A DNA stretch of 64,000 bases, from positions 62,001 to 126,000 of the forward strand of contig CAWFGJ010000013.1 in the NCBI GenBank assembly GCA_963815355.1. The letters are read 5' to 3'. Below the pieces are notes generated by a model, which saw only the letters and a program-made list of their open reading frames with translations, searched no databases and was not told where the DNA came from. Positions 45,286 to 53,087 of the stretch are shown piece by piece (within the stretch, counting starts at the first letter, position 1; every line of letters starts with the position of its first letter). This DNA is from JAPUEK01 sp963815355 (GTDB taxonomy: Bacteria; Pseudomonadota; Alphaproteobacteria; Rhodobacterales; Rhodobacteraceae). The translations under genes were made by a program, and so were the position numbers.

Positions 45286-46163
45286 GGTTCGGCTGTCGTC
45301 ACCATGGTAAAGCCGTCGTCAGAGGGTGCAAGGGCGACAGTGATCCCGGCGATCTGCGAAAGGTTGGAGACATGCGTGCCGCCGCAAGGCATGGAGACCG
45401 CGGCACCGTCCAGCACCGTCGACCACTGGCGCCGGTCATCAAGGGCGCCCGCGCCTGGGGTAACCACCACCGGTGCTGCGGACAAAAGCATGCGGCACAG
45501 GGTGTCATTGATCGTCTGGGTCCGCGCCGCCAGATCGGCAACGAATGAGTCGCGGTCAAAGCCCTTCTTTCGCAAGGATTTGCCGATCCGGTAGACATCG
45601 GTCGACGCCGTTTCCGTGATCCCCGATCCGGTGACAGCGGCCTTGTCGAAGTTGGGAATCCCAAGGGAATCCACATCGGCATGCTCTTTCGTCCAAAATT
45701 GCGCCGCCCCTTGGTTCAGTGCCAGCGCGGCAAGGTGAACGCCTGTGTGTTGCAACGACAATGCGGCCCGATAGGCGGGATCTACCGCCAGCATCACGAC
45801 ATCGCCGATCTGCGGCGCAGCATCGGAATCGACCACATGCACGACAACTGAGCGCAGATCCGGATCATTGCGGCGTTGGTTCAGTGCGTCGTCACCGGTG
45901 AAAAGAAGGCCCCGTGCCTCGCTGAGCAACCCCTCGTGGCTGTCCAGAACTGCTGCGCGCACCCCCGCGGCCGTTGTCATCCAGCCCCGGTCGCCGGGTT
46001 GGTCGGGCCAGGTCAGGCTAAGCGGATGAAACGGCGTGCGGTCGGTGATCATAAGGCACCGGCCTTGCTGCAGGGCGGCAAAGCCGACCCGAACCGTTTC
46101 TGACAGGCTGCCCCCTGCAAAGGTCACGACCGTCCCGCCGCAAAGTTCGGTCCTGAATTCCAT
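45279..46163 (-). CDS. AlaX-like alanyl-tRNA editing domain protein
   Basis: 294 residues. The N-terminal beta-barrel region carries DRTPFHPLSLTWPDQPGDRG (AlaX/AlaRS editing pattern). The zinc-binding set is HTGVH (H139 and H143) and CGGTH (C260 and H264). Such proteins hydrolyse Ser or Gly from mischarged tRNA-Ala; some relatives act on other aminoacyl or free substrates. The start is the ATG at 46163, only three bases after the YheO-like gene stop, so both are one operon. Company with amino-acid-degrading enzymes is unusual for a tRNA-editing protein and hints at a protective role when an odd amino acid accumulates. Confidence 0.82.
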   Translation of the reverse strand: MEFRTELCGGTVVTFAGGSLSETVRVGFAALQQGRCLMITDRTPFHPLSLTWPDQPGDRGWMTTAAGVRAAVLDSHEGLLSEARGLLFTGDDALNQRRNDPDLRSVVVHVVDSDAAPQIGDVVMLAVDPAYRAALSLQHTGVHLAALALNQGAAQFWTKEHADVDSLGIPNFDKAAVTGSGITETASTDVYRIGKSLRKKGFDRDSFVADLAARTQTINDTLCRMLLSAAPVVVTPGAGALDDRRQWSTVLDGAAVSMPCGGTHVSNLSQIAGITVALAPSDDGFTMVTTAEPR

Positions 46164-46166
46164 GGC

Positions 46167-46829
46167 TCAGCTTTCCTTACTGTTGACGCGCGCGCCATTC
46201 GTTTCTTTGGCCGCGCGCAAGTAGTTGTAAACCGTCGCGCGACCCATCTGAAGGACGCGCGAGATATAGGCGGCTGCGTGCTTTCCCTCGAAAGCACCGT
46301 CGCTTGCAAGTTCAAGAACCAGCTGTCTTTTCTGATCTCTGCTCATGTCGGCAATGGCGGTGCCGTGCAAGCCCGTCCAGCGGTGAATGTATTGGTTGAT
46401 CCGCTCATGCCAGTCTTCTTTGAACAAGACGGCGGGTTGGCCTTCGTTCGGGGGCACACGCGTCAGCAAGGCAAGCAGATCAATGGCCGATTGAAGCTGT
46501 GTGACATCCAGATTGATGCACAAGACCCCGATGGCCCGCCCGCCGACGTCTCTGAGCACCGCGCTGACCGATTTAAGCCGGCGCCCGTCAAAGTTGATCT
46601 TCTCATAGGGGCCGATCAGCCGCACTTCGGGCCGAAAGTCGATCTCATGCAAGAGCGACGGCTCACCGATGTCGCGGCGGGAAAACGGGTTGGCGATATA
46701 GGCGACGGACTCTGTCGCGAGATCGTGCAACACCACCTCGGCCTGCGGTTGCAGCAGCAAGGCAATCGCGTCGCACACCCCGTGAAAGGCGGTCAGGTGC
46801 GTCGTGCCGGAAGGGGTGGATTTCATCAT
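46167..46829 (-). CDS. YheO-like transcriptional regulator (PAS-like plus C-terminal HTH)
   Basis: 220 residues from the ATG at 46829 (MMKSTPSGTTHLTAFHGVCD). An in-frame ATG at 46895 has no ribosome site and would add 22 residues. The N-terminal sensor (EVVLHDLATESVAYIANPFS, LRDVGGRAIGVLCINLDVTQ) is the YheO PAS-like domain. The C-terminus (EGKHAAAYISRVLQMGRATV then YNYLR) is its helix-turn-helix. It is divergent from the M20/OCD/dehydratase genes. CTTAT/ATAAG with four bases between (46858-46871) is a candidate operator in the shared 82-base promoter region. Confidence 0.82.
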   Translation of the reverse strand: MMKSTPSGTTHLTAFHGVCDAIALLLQPQAEVVLHDLATESVAYIANPFSRRDIGEPSLLHEIDFRPEVRLIGPYEKINFDGRRLKSVSAVLRDVGGRAIGVLCINLDVTQLQSAIDLLALLTRVPPNEGQPAVLFKEDWHERINQYIHRWTGLHGTAIADMSRDQKRQLVLELASDGAFEGKHAAAYISRVLQMGRATVYNYLRAAKETNGARVNSKES

Positions 46830-46911
46830 GCAAGGGCCATTACGGGTCTTGCCATAGCTTATACAAATAAGTTTATCTTGGACAATACATTCCATATTGG
46901 GGAGGAAGCCG

Positions 46912-48063
46912 ATGTTGTCCGCGCATGATCTCAGTTGGCTCGTCTCGGTCCGGCGGCATCTGCATCAGCACCCGGAACTATCCTGCGAAGAGGCGATGAC
47001 GGCCCGCTACATCGCTGATCGGTTGACTGAACTGGGCGTGCCTTTTGAAGGCGATATTGGCGGCCATGGTTTGGTCGCCACCATTCAGGGCCAGTCCGAT
47101 GGCCCCGGCGTCGGTCTGCGCGCCGACATGGATGCGCTGGCGATCAGCGAACGCACCGGGCTGGAGTATGCGTCACGCCACAGTGGCAAAATGCATGCCT
47201 GTGGCCATGACGGCCACGTGACTATTCTGCTGGGTGCGGCGATGATCCTGATGCGGCACCGTGATTTCGCAGGTCAGGTTCACCTGATTTTCCAGCCCGC
47301 AGAAGAACGCTTTGGCGGGGCGCGGATGATGCTGGACGACGGGTTGCTCACGCGGTTTCCGATGCGCCAGATCTTTGGTCTGCACAATTGGCCGGGGGTG
47401 CCCTTGGGCGCGGTCATGGTGCATGACGGCCCGGCCATGGCGGGCACCTCGGAGTTTACGCTGCGGTTTTCGGCGGCTGGGGGGCATGCGTCGACCCCAC
47501 ATCTGACGGGCGACCCGCTTCTCGCAGGCGGGCATTTCATGACCGGCATCCAGCAAGCTGTTGCCCGCTCGGTTGATCCGCTGGAAAGCGCGGTCGTGAC
47601 GGTCGGCAGTTTTAAGGGCGGCTTTGCGCAGAATATAATCCCGCAAGAGGCCGAACTGACCGGCACGCTGCGGGGCTTTCGCACGGCGACCCTGATGCAT
47701 CTGCGTGACCGCGTGAAGGCGGTAGCGCGGGCCGCAGCCGACATTGCCGGGTGCAATTGGACGCTGACCTTCGATGCCATGCTGTGCAGCCCGGTGAATA
47801 ATGCCCCGCAAGAGCGCGACATCCTGCGGCAAGCCGCGCAGACCGCAGGCTTGACCAAGGCAGAACCGCTGCCCCCCACGATGGGTGGCGATGATTTCGG
47901 CGACCTATTGGCGCATATCTCTGGTGCCTATGCCTTTTTGGGCAACGGGGAATTGATGCCAGAGGCCGGGTTGCACCAGCCAAAATATGACTTCAACGAT
48001 GCGGCCATCGGCCCCGGCGCCATGCTTTTGGCACAGTCGGCATTGATCGCGTTACAAAACTGA
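46912..48063 (+). CDS. M20 family amidohydrolase (hippurate hydrolase-like)
   Basis: 383 residues from the ATG at 46912 with GGGGAGG upstream. Metal and catalytic motifs of the M20D group are visible: GLRADMDALAISE, HACGHDGH, FQPAEERFGGARMM and GGHASTPHL. There is no signal peptide. Members cleave N-acyl amino acids and related amides. It is the first gene of a plus-strand set with an OCD-like and a dehydratase-like enzyme, so it probably releases the amino acid those enzymes then process. The substrate is not identified. Confidence 0.85.
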   Translation: MLSAHDLSWLVSVRRHLHQHPELSCEEAMTARYIADRLTELGVPFEGDIGGHGLVATIQGQSDGPGVGLRADMDALAISERTGLEYASRHSGKMHACGHDGHVTILLGAAMILMRHRDFAGQVHLIFQPAEERFGGARMMLDDGLLTRFPMRQIFGLHNWPGVPLGAVMVHDGPAMAGTSEFTLRFSAAGGHASTPHLTGDPLLAGGHFMTGIQQAVARSVDPLESAVVTVGSFKGGFAQNIIPQEAELTGTLRGFRTATLMHLRDRVKAVARAAADIAGCNWTLTFDAMLCSPVNNAPQERDILRQAAQTAGLTKAEPLPPTMGGDDFGDLLAHISGAYAFLGNGELMPEAGLHQPKYDFNDAAIGPGAMLLAQSALIALQN

Positions 48064-48106
48064 TGCCGCCGGACCTCTCCCTAACGCTGCCAAGACAGGC
48101 GCCCGA

Positions 48107-49072
48107 ATGATTTCCCTCTCCCGCCAGCGGATTGAACAGCTTGTTACCGTGGATGGGGGGGCCGCCGCCGCCGTGCGCGATGCCTATATCGCGGTCAGTG
48201 ACGGTCGGGCCACGGTTCCGCCCGTTGGTTACCTTGGCTTTCCGGAGGCCAACGGCGACTGCCACATCAAATACGGCCATATCACCGGGGATGAGGTTTT
48301 TGCCGTTAAGATCGCGTCGGGCTTTTACGACAATCCAGCGCTTGGCTTGCCGTCCAGCTCTGGGGTCGTGCTGGTCTTCTCGGCCAAGACCGGGCAGTTG
48401 GAGGCGCTGCTCAGCGACGAGGGCTATCTGACCGATTTGCGCACGGGCCTTGGGGGGGCGGTGGCCACCCTGGCGCTGTGTCGGCCCGATGCGCGCCGTT
48501 TTCTGATCGTGGGCAGTGGCACGCAGGCCTATTGGGTGGCGCGCGCGCTGCATCTGCTGGCCCCGGCGGATACCGAAATCACCATCTGGGGCCGCAACCC
48601 CGCCCGTGCGGCGGCTTTGGTTGCAAGGCTGGCAGGGGTGGGCCAACTGGTGCAGTCGGCCCCCGATCTGGAGGCCGCGTGCCGCGGCGCTGATGTGATC
48701 GTGACAGCCACGCCGGCGAACACTCCGTTGGTTCAAGCCGCTTGGGTCGGTGCCGGGTGCCACATCACTGCCATCGGGGCAGACAGCCCGGGCAAGCAAG
48801 AGCTTGCGACCGACCTTGTTGCCAAGGCCGATGTGCGGGTTGCGGACATGCTGTCGCAAAGTCTGGATCACGGCGAATTCGCAACCGCGCACGCCGCAGG
48901 CTTGATCCAAGCCACCGATTGCGTCGAACTGGGCGCGGTGCTGGGCGGGACAAGCCCCGGCCGGACCCGCCCGCAAGACATAACCATCGTTGATCTGACC
49001 GGGGTTGCGACACAAGACATCGCAATGGCACGCACCGTGCTCGCCCGGGCCAGGCACGTGACTGCACAATGA
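48107..49072 (+). CDS. Ornithine cyclodeaminase / mu-crystallin family protein
   Basis: 321 residues starting MISLSRQRIEQLVTVDGGAA. The substrate-binding lysine region VFAVKIASGFYDNP and the NAD-binding LIVGSGTQAYWVARALHLLA are present, with the family C-terminus ITIVDLTGVATQDIAMARTV. Family members are ornithine cyclodeaminase, alanine dehydrogenase, ketimine reductases and iminosuccinate reductase (BhcD). It lies 43 bases after the M20 gene. Function here is likely reduction or deamination of an imino or amino acid produced by its neighbours. Confidence 0.82.
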   Translation: MISLSRQRIEQLVTVDGGAAAAVRDAYIAVSDGRATVPPVGYLGFPEANGDCHIKYGHITGDEVFAVKIASGFYDNPALGLPSSSGVVLVFSAKTGQLEALLSDEGYLTDLRTGLGGAVATLALCRPDARRFLIVGSGTQAYWVARALHLLAPADTEITIWGRNPARAAALVARLAGVGQLVQSAPDLEAACRGADVIVTATPANTPLVQAAWVGAGCHITAIGADSPGKQELATDLVAKADVRVADMLSQSLDHGEFATAHAAGLIQATDCVELGAVLGGTSPGRTRPQDITIVDLTGVATQDIAMARTVLARARHVTAQ

Positions 49073-49097
49073 CACAGGAACGAAAGTTGGCACTGCA

Positions 49098-50051
49098 ATG
49101 AACGACCTCATCACACAGTCCGCGGCCTTGTCAGTGCGGGCGCGCCGCCGCATCCGCGCACATGTTTATGAAACCCCGCTGCTTCCGGCACGCAACGCCC
49201 GTGGCGGCGCACTTGCCTTCAAGGCCGAGAATTTTCAGACGACCGGGTCTTTCAAGATCAGAGGCGCCGCGTCGGTGATGACAGCTGCCGCCTCAGACCA
49301 GCGGTTGATCACGGCCTCTTCGGGCAATCACGGGATTGGGGCCGCACGCGCCGCACAATCCTTGGGAGTGCATCTGACCGTCGTCTTGCCGGAAAGCGTC
49401 GTTCCCGAGAAACTGGCTAAAATCCGGTCTTATGGGGTTGAGGTGGTGTTGCACGGTGCCGAGACGGGCTTGGCCGAGCAACACGCCCAACATCTCGCCC
49501 GCACAACCGGCGCCCGCTATATCTCGCCCTATAACGACGCAGAGGTGATCGCGGGTCAGGGCACCATCGGGCTGGAATTGCTTGAACAAGCCGCACCAAT
49601 CGACACCTTGTTCATTGCGATGGGCGGTGGCGGCCTGATCAGCGGGATTGGCGCGGTGATCAAGGCCTTTAGCCCGGCGACAAGGATCATCGGGGCCGCC
49701 GCAGCCAATTCACAAGCGCTTGCCCTGTCCATGCAGGCGGGCAAGGTGGTTGAGTGTGCCCATCTGGAGACGCTGGCCGATGCGGTTGCCGGCGGCATCG
49801 ACGAAGGCACGGTGACCCTGCCACTGGCAATGGCTGTTACCGATGCGGTGGTGACCTGCAATGAGGACGAGATCCTGCACGCCCTGCGCCTGATCGCACG
49901 GGAGGAAAACATGCTGGTCGAGGGTGCTGCGGCGCTTGCGATGGCGGCTTACCTGAAGATGCCGGAGGTGCATGCGGGCAAGAACAACGTGGTCTTGTTG
50001 TGCGGCGGCAACTTTGACGGCCCCCGCCTGCGCGCGCTTGCTGTTTCGTGA
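49098..50051 (+). CDS. Threonine/serine dehydratase-like PLP enzyme
   Basis: 317 residues. The PLP lysine is K53 in TTGSFKIRGAAS. The phosphate loop GGGGLISGIGAV and the motif SSGNHGIGAARAAQSLGVHL are of the fold type II (threonine dehydratase / hydroxyaspartate dehydratase) kind. There is no regulatory ACT domain, so it is a short catabolic form. It eliminates water or ammonia from beta-hydroxy amino acids. It follows the OCD-like gene by 25 bases. The M20, OCD and dehydratase set suggests a pathway for a beta-hydroxy amino acid derivative. Confidence 0.83.
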   Translation: MNDLITQSAALSVRARRRIRAHVYETPLLPARNARGGALAFKAENFQTTGSFKIRGAASVMTAAASDQRLITASSGNHGIGAARAAQSLGVHLTVVLPESVVPEKLAKIRSYGVEVVLHGAETGLAEQHAQHLARTTGARYISPYNDAEVIAGQGTIGLELLEQAAPIDTLFIAMGGGGLISGIGAVIKAFSPATRIIGAAAANSQALALSMQAGKVVECAHLETLADAVAGGIDEGTVTLPLAMAVTDAVVTCNEDEILHALRLIAREENMLVEGAAALAMAAYLKMPEVHAGKNNVVLLCGGNFDGPRLRALAVS

Positions 50052-50170
50052 ACCCTGGCGGCGGCGGTCAGGCTGCGCTGGGTCAGAAGGCGGAACTGTG
50101 GGTTTCTGGCGGCCATCCCGGGTTGGGTGTGGCCCTGCCCGTGCGGTCTATCCTGCTGCGGCCAAGGCGG

Positions 50171-50234
50171 TTGACAGGAAAAATTGCGGATGGTTTATGT
50201 TGTCTGACAACTTGGTTGTCAGACAACATAAACC
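50171..50234. promoter_or_regulatory. Promoter with perfect 20-base inverted-repeat operator upstream of the Amadori operon
   Basis: Arm 1 GGTTTATGTTGTCTGACAAC (50192-50211) and arm 2 GTTGTCAGACAACATAAACC (50215-50234) are exact reverse complements separated by TTG. Each arm also holds a self-complementary site, TTGTCTGACAA or TTGTCAGACAA, of the form TNGTNNNACNA known for FadR-type GntR operators. TTGACA at 50171-50176 with TTTATG or TATGTT about 17-19 bases on would be a sigma-70-like promoter whose -10 lies inside arm 1. That arrangement fits repression of the downstream operon; the promoter call is inference. Confidence 0.75.
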
Positions 50235-50266
50235 GCCCCTTCGCGGCCGCACCCCAAGGACCTGCC

Positions 50267-51280
50267 ATGCTCAATTTCGACGAAGCCCGCTTTCTATCCA
50301 TCCAACGGGGCGCGGTGGCTCTTGCCCCGGAAATTGATGCGGCGATTACAGATGCGATTGCGGCGGGGGCAGAGAACCTGTTCTTTCTGGGCACTGGCGG
50401 AGTCGCCTATCTTATGGAGCCCGCCATTCAACTGTTGCAGCGGAGTTCCGGCCTTGCGGTCTTCCGCGATTATCCGGCCGAGCTTTTGGCCTGCGGCAAC
50501 CGCAATCTGACGGCGCGGTCTGTCGTCGTCATGCCATCGCTGTCGGGATCGACCACGGAAAGCGTGGCCTTGCTGGAGCATTTGCAGGCCATTGGCGCGC
50601 GGGTGATCACGCTTGTTGGTCATGCCGACACGCCGCTGGGGCGTGGGGGCAATCCCGCATTGGTGAACTTTGCAGCGGATGACACGTCAAGCGAGTCCTT
50701 CTACATTCAGGCGCTCTTGGTTGCCCTTTCGGTTATGAAGGCCCGCGGCGAAAGCACCAGCTATGACGCCGATCTGGCCGATTTGCAGCGCGCGCCCGAA
50801 GCGTTTCTGGCCACCAAGCGCGCTTTTGAGCCCAAGGCAGAGGCTTTCGCCCGCATCCTTGCCGGGGCCGATTATCACATGTTCACGGCGGCCGGGAACA
50901 TGTGGCCCGCCGCCAACTACTACGCGACCTGTATTCTGGAAGAGATGCAGTGGATCAGGACGCGCCCTGTCCATGCCGCAGACTTCTTCCACGGCCCGTT
51001 GGAATTGATCGAGAAAGAGGTCAGCCTGATCTTGCTGCGCGGCGAAGATGAGGCGGGCCCATTGGCTGACCGGGTTGCCAATTTCGCGCCGCAGTATACC
51101 GACCATTTCACCGTTCTGGATACGGCCGCTTTCGTGCCCGAAGGGCTGTCTGCCCGCTTGCGCGGCCTGTTGTCTCCGGCGTTCATGGCAACCATGCTGG
51201 AGCGGCTTTCGGCCCATCTGGAAGTGATGCGCGATCACCCGCTGGAAACGCGCCGCTACTACAAACGTGTCGCGTATTAA
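50267..51280 (+). CDS. SIS-domain phosphosugar deglycase (FrlB-like)
   Basis: 337 residues from the ATG at 50267 (MLNFDEARFLSIQRGAVALA). The frame is open further upstream but includes the operator. Two SIS domains are expected. FFLGTGGVAYLMEPAIQLLQ and PSLSGSTTESVALLEHLQA (phosphate-binding Ser/Thr loop) lie in the first, and the second contains EEMQWIRTRPVHAADFFHGP then LE. FrlB/FraB-type enzymes split fructosyl-amino acid 6-phosphates into glucose 6-phosphate and the free amino acid. The linked FrlD-like kinase and amino-acid importer support this over a hexosamine isomerase. There is a 21-base gap to the kinase. Confidence 0.8.
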   Translation: MLNFDEARFLSIQRGAVALAPEIDAAITDAIAAGAENLFFLGTGGVAYLMEPAIQLLQRSSGLAVFRDYPAELLACGNRNLTARSVVVMPSLSGSTTESVALLEHLQAIGARVITLVGHADTPLGRGGNPALVNFAADDTSSESFYIQALLVALSVMKARGESTSYDADLADLQRAPEAFLATKRAFEPKAEAFARILAGADYHMFTAAGNMWPAANYYATCILEEMQWIRTRPVHAADFFHGPLELIEKEVSLILLRGEDEAGPLADRVANFAPQYTDHFTVLDTAAFVPEGLSARLRGLLSPAFMATMLERLSAHLEVMRDHPLETRRYYKRVAY

Positions 51281-51301
51281 GGTCCGCCAATGGAGCCAGC
51301 G

Positions 51302-52126
51302 ATGAACCCGACCCCCGTGCGCTTTGCCACCTTGGGCGATAATTGCATCGACCGGTATAAGCCACTGGGCCAAGCGGCTGTGGGGGGCAACGCGGTCAAT
51401 GTGGCGGTTCAGCTGGCCCTGGCGGGCGAGAGGTGCAGCTATTTTGGCGCCATTGGCCGGGATGCGGCGGGGCGCTGGACCCGCGACGCCCTGGCAAGCA
51501 ACGGTGTGGTGCTGGACCATCTGCAAGAGCTGGACGCGCCCACCGCCTATACCGACATCGACGTCGATGCCGCTGGCGAGCGCATCATTGCCTTTGAAGA
51601 ATTCGGCACATCGGCCCTCTATCGCCCCACACCGCAAGACATGTTGCGGCTGGCAAGCATGGATCACGTCCATATCGGCTGGTTCAACGGTTCTGGCGCA
51701 CTGCGGGCCGCATTAGCGGGCCGGGGTATCCGTTTTTCCCAAGATGTCGCCGTCAATGCAGATGCGGCGGGGCTGGAGATCGGCTTTGACTCGGTCGGTC
51801 CATCGGAACCGTTGGCTCTGGCGGCACTCCAAAAACTGCACGCCTTGGGTAGCCGCGTTGCCGTTGTAACCTGCGGCCCGATGGGCAGCATGGCGAGCGA
51901 AGGCGGCACGGTGGTCGCAACGGTTAGTCTGGCAGTCCCGCAAGTGGTGGACACGACAGGGGCCGGGGACACCTTCATCGCGGGATTCCTTTCGGCCTGG
52001 TCGCAGGCGCAGCCACTTGCCGCCTGCCTTGCGCGCGGACGGGATGCTGCGGCGCGCACTTGCTGCCATGTCGGCGGCTTTCCTCAGGCGCTTCGGGCGC
52101 TGGGAGCGGGGGAAGCTGAATGTTGA
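51302..52126 (+). CDS. PfkB family kinase (FrlD-like, fructosyl-amino acid 6-kinase)
   Basis: 274 residues from the ATG at 51302 with GGAG eight bases upstream; an ATG twelve bases earlier is in frame. It starts MNPTPVRFATLGDNCIDRYK. PfkB signatures are GGNAVNVAVQLALAG near residue 29-43 and VVDTTGAGDTFIAGFLSAW with the catalytic Asp of GAGD near residue 223. In frl- and fra-type operons this kinase phosphorylates the Amadori compound before the SIS-type deglycase cleaves it. The substrate here is inferred from the neighbours. Confidence 0.8.
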   Translation: MNPTPVRFATLGDNCIDRYKPLGQAAVGGNAVNVAVQLALAGERCSYFGAIGRDAAGRWTRDALASNGVVLDHLQELDAPTAYTDIDVDAAGERIIAFEEFGTSALYRPTPQDMLRLASMDHVHIGWFNGSGALRAALAGRGIRFSQDVAVNADAAGLEIGFDSVGPSEPLALAALQKLHALGSRVAVVTCGPMGSMASEGGTVVATVSLAVPQVVDTTGAGDTFIAGFLSAWSQAQPLAACLARGRDAAARTCCHVGGFPQALRALGAGEAEC

Positions 52127-52142
52127 CAGACGTATGACAACA
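52121..52142. promoter_or_regulatory. Inverted repeat before the binding-protein gene, possible second operator
   Basis: TGTTG (52121-52125) and CAACA (52138-52142) flank GACAG/GACAA half-motifs that resemble those of the 50192-50234 operator. The repeat lies across the kinase stop codon, 58 bases upstream of the binding-protein start. The match is partial, so this is tentative. Confidence 0.35.
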
Positions 52143-52199
52143 TGCGTCCACTGAACCAGAGGCTGCGGTATTGCGCAGAAAATACGAGAGGAGAAGACG

Positions 52200-53018
52200 A
52201 TGATGAAATTGGCTTTGATGGGCGCACTCGCCGCCGTTTTATTGGCACCAAGCGCCTTTGCGGGCGAAACGGTGGACCGGGTAGAGACGAGCAAAGTGCT
52301 AAAAGTGGCGACCAACGCAAGCTGGCCTCCGCAGAGCTACCTCGATGACAGCAACCAGCTTGTCGGCTTTGATATCGATGTCGCCAATGAGATCGCAAAA
52401 CGTCTTGGCGTGACCGCAGAATTTGACACCCCCGATTGGGGCGTGATGACTGGCGGGCGTTGGGGCGGGCGTTGGGACATTGCCGTCGGATCAATCACCC
52501 CGACCAAACCGCGCTCGGAAGTGTTGGATTTCGCCGGGATCTATTACTACACGCCCTATGTTTTTGTCGTGAACAACGACAGCACCGTTACCGACCCCAA
52601 GCAGTTGAACGGCAAGAAAATCGGCGTGGAAACGGCAACCACATCAGAGGAATACATCAACCGCAATCTGGTCATTGATGCGCCGGACGTTGCGCCGATC
52701 GAATACTGGCTGGAACCGGGTGAGGTGAAAACCTACGGCGAATCCATGCTGCCGTTTGACGATCTGCGTTTGGGCGACGGGGTGCGGATTGATGCGGTCA
52801 TCGCGGGTGAACAGACGGTCTTGGGCGCGATCAAGAACGGCTACCCGATCAAGATCCTGCCGGGTGACTACGCCTTCCGTGAGCCTTTGGTGGTTGTCGC
52901 CGACAAGGGCGATGCCGATTGGACTGCCAAAGTCACCGAGACCATCGCGGCGATGAAAGCCGATGGCACGCTGACCGCCTTGACCACCAAATGGTATGGC
53001 AAAGACTACAGCAACTAA
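52200..53018 (+). CDS. Polar amino acid ABC transporter substrate-binding protein
   Basis: 272 residues; GAGGAGAAG precedes the ATG. The signal peptide (MMKLALMGALAAVLLAPSAF, cleaved near AGE) is followed by a type II binding fold of the polar amino acid group: VATNASWPPQSYLDDSNQLV then GFDIDVANEIAKRLGV, and the mid-domain VNNDSTVTDPKQLNGKKIGV. It should capture the operon's substrate in the periplasm, here likely a fructosyl-amino acid. Related importers for opine or mannityl/fructosyl amino acids (such as the soc system) use this binding-protein class. Confidence 0.85.
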   Translation: MMKLALMGALAAVLLAPSAFAGETVDRVETSKVLKVATNASWPPQSYLDDSNQLVGFDIDVANEIAKRLGVTAEFDTPDWGVMTGGRWGGRWDIAVGSITPTKPRSEVLDFAGIYYYTPYVFVVNNDSTVTDPKQLNGKKIGVETATTSEEYINRNLVIDAPDVAPIEYWLEPGEVKTYGESMLPFDDLRLGDGVRIDAVIAGEQTVLGAIKNGYPIKILPGDYAFREPLVVVADKGDADWTAKVTETIAAMKADGTLTALTTKWYGKDYSN

Positions 53019-53087
53019 GCCTTTGATGGCGCGCGGCCCTGTCCGCGCGCCTTCCTTTTCCGTTCCGTACATTTCGATGAGACAATT

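Noticed and set aside
45073..45594. A repeat protein read from the plus strand (GWPYR units)
   Set aside because: The periodic peptide is just the minisatellite translated; the rest of the frame is antisense to the AlaX-like gene and has no start signal.
46912..50051. Reading the M20/OCD/dehydratase genes as ectoine (Eut) or beta-hydroxyaspartate (Bhc) pathway
   Set aside because: The ectoine pathway needs an M24-type hydrolase and an AstE-type deacetylase, and the Bhc pathway needs an aminotransferase and an aldolase; none is present here.
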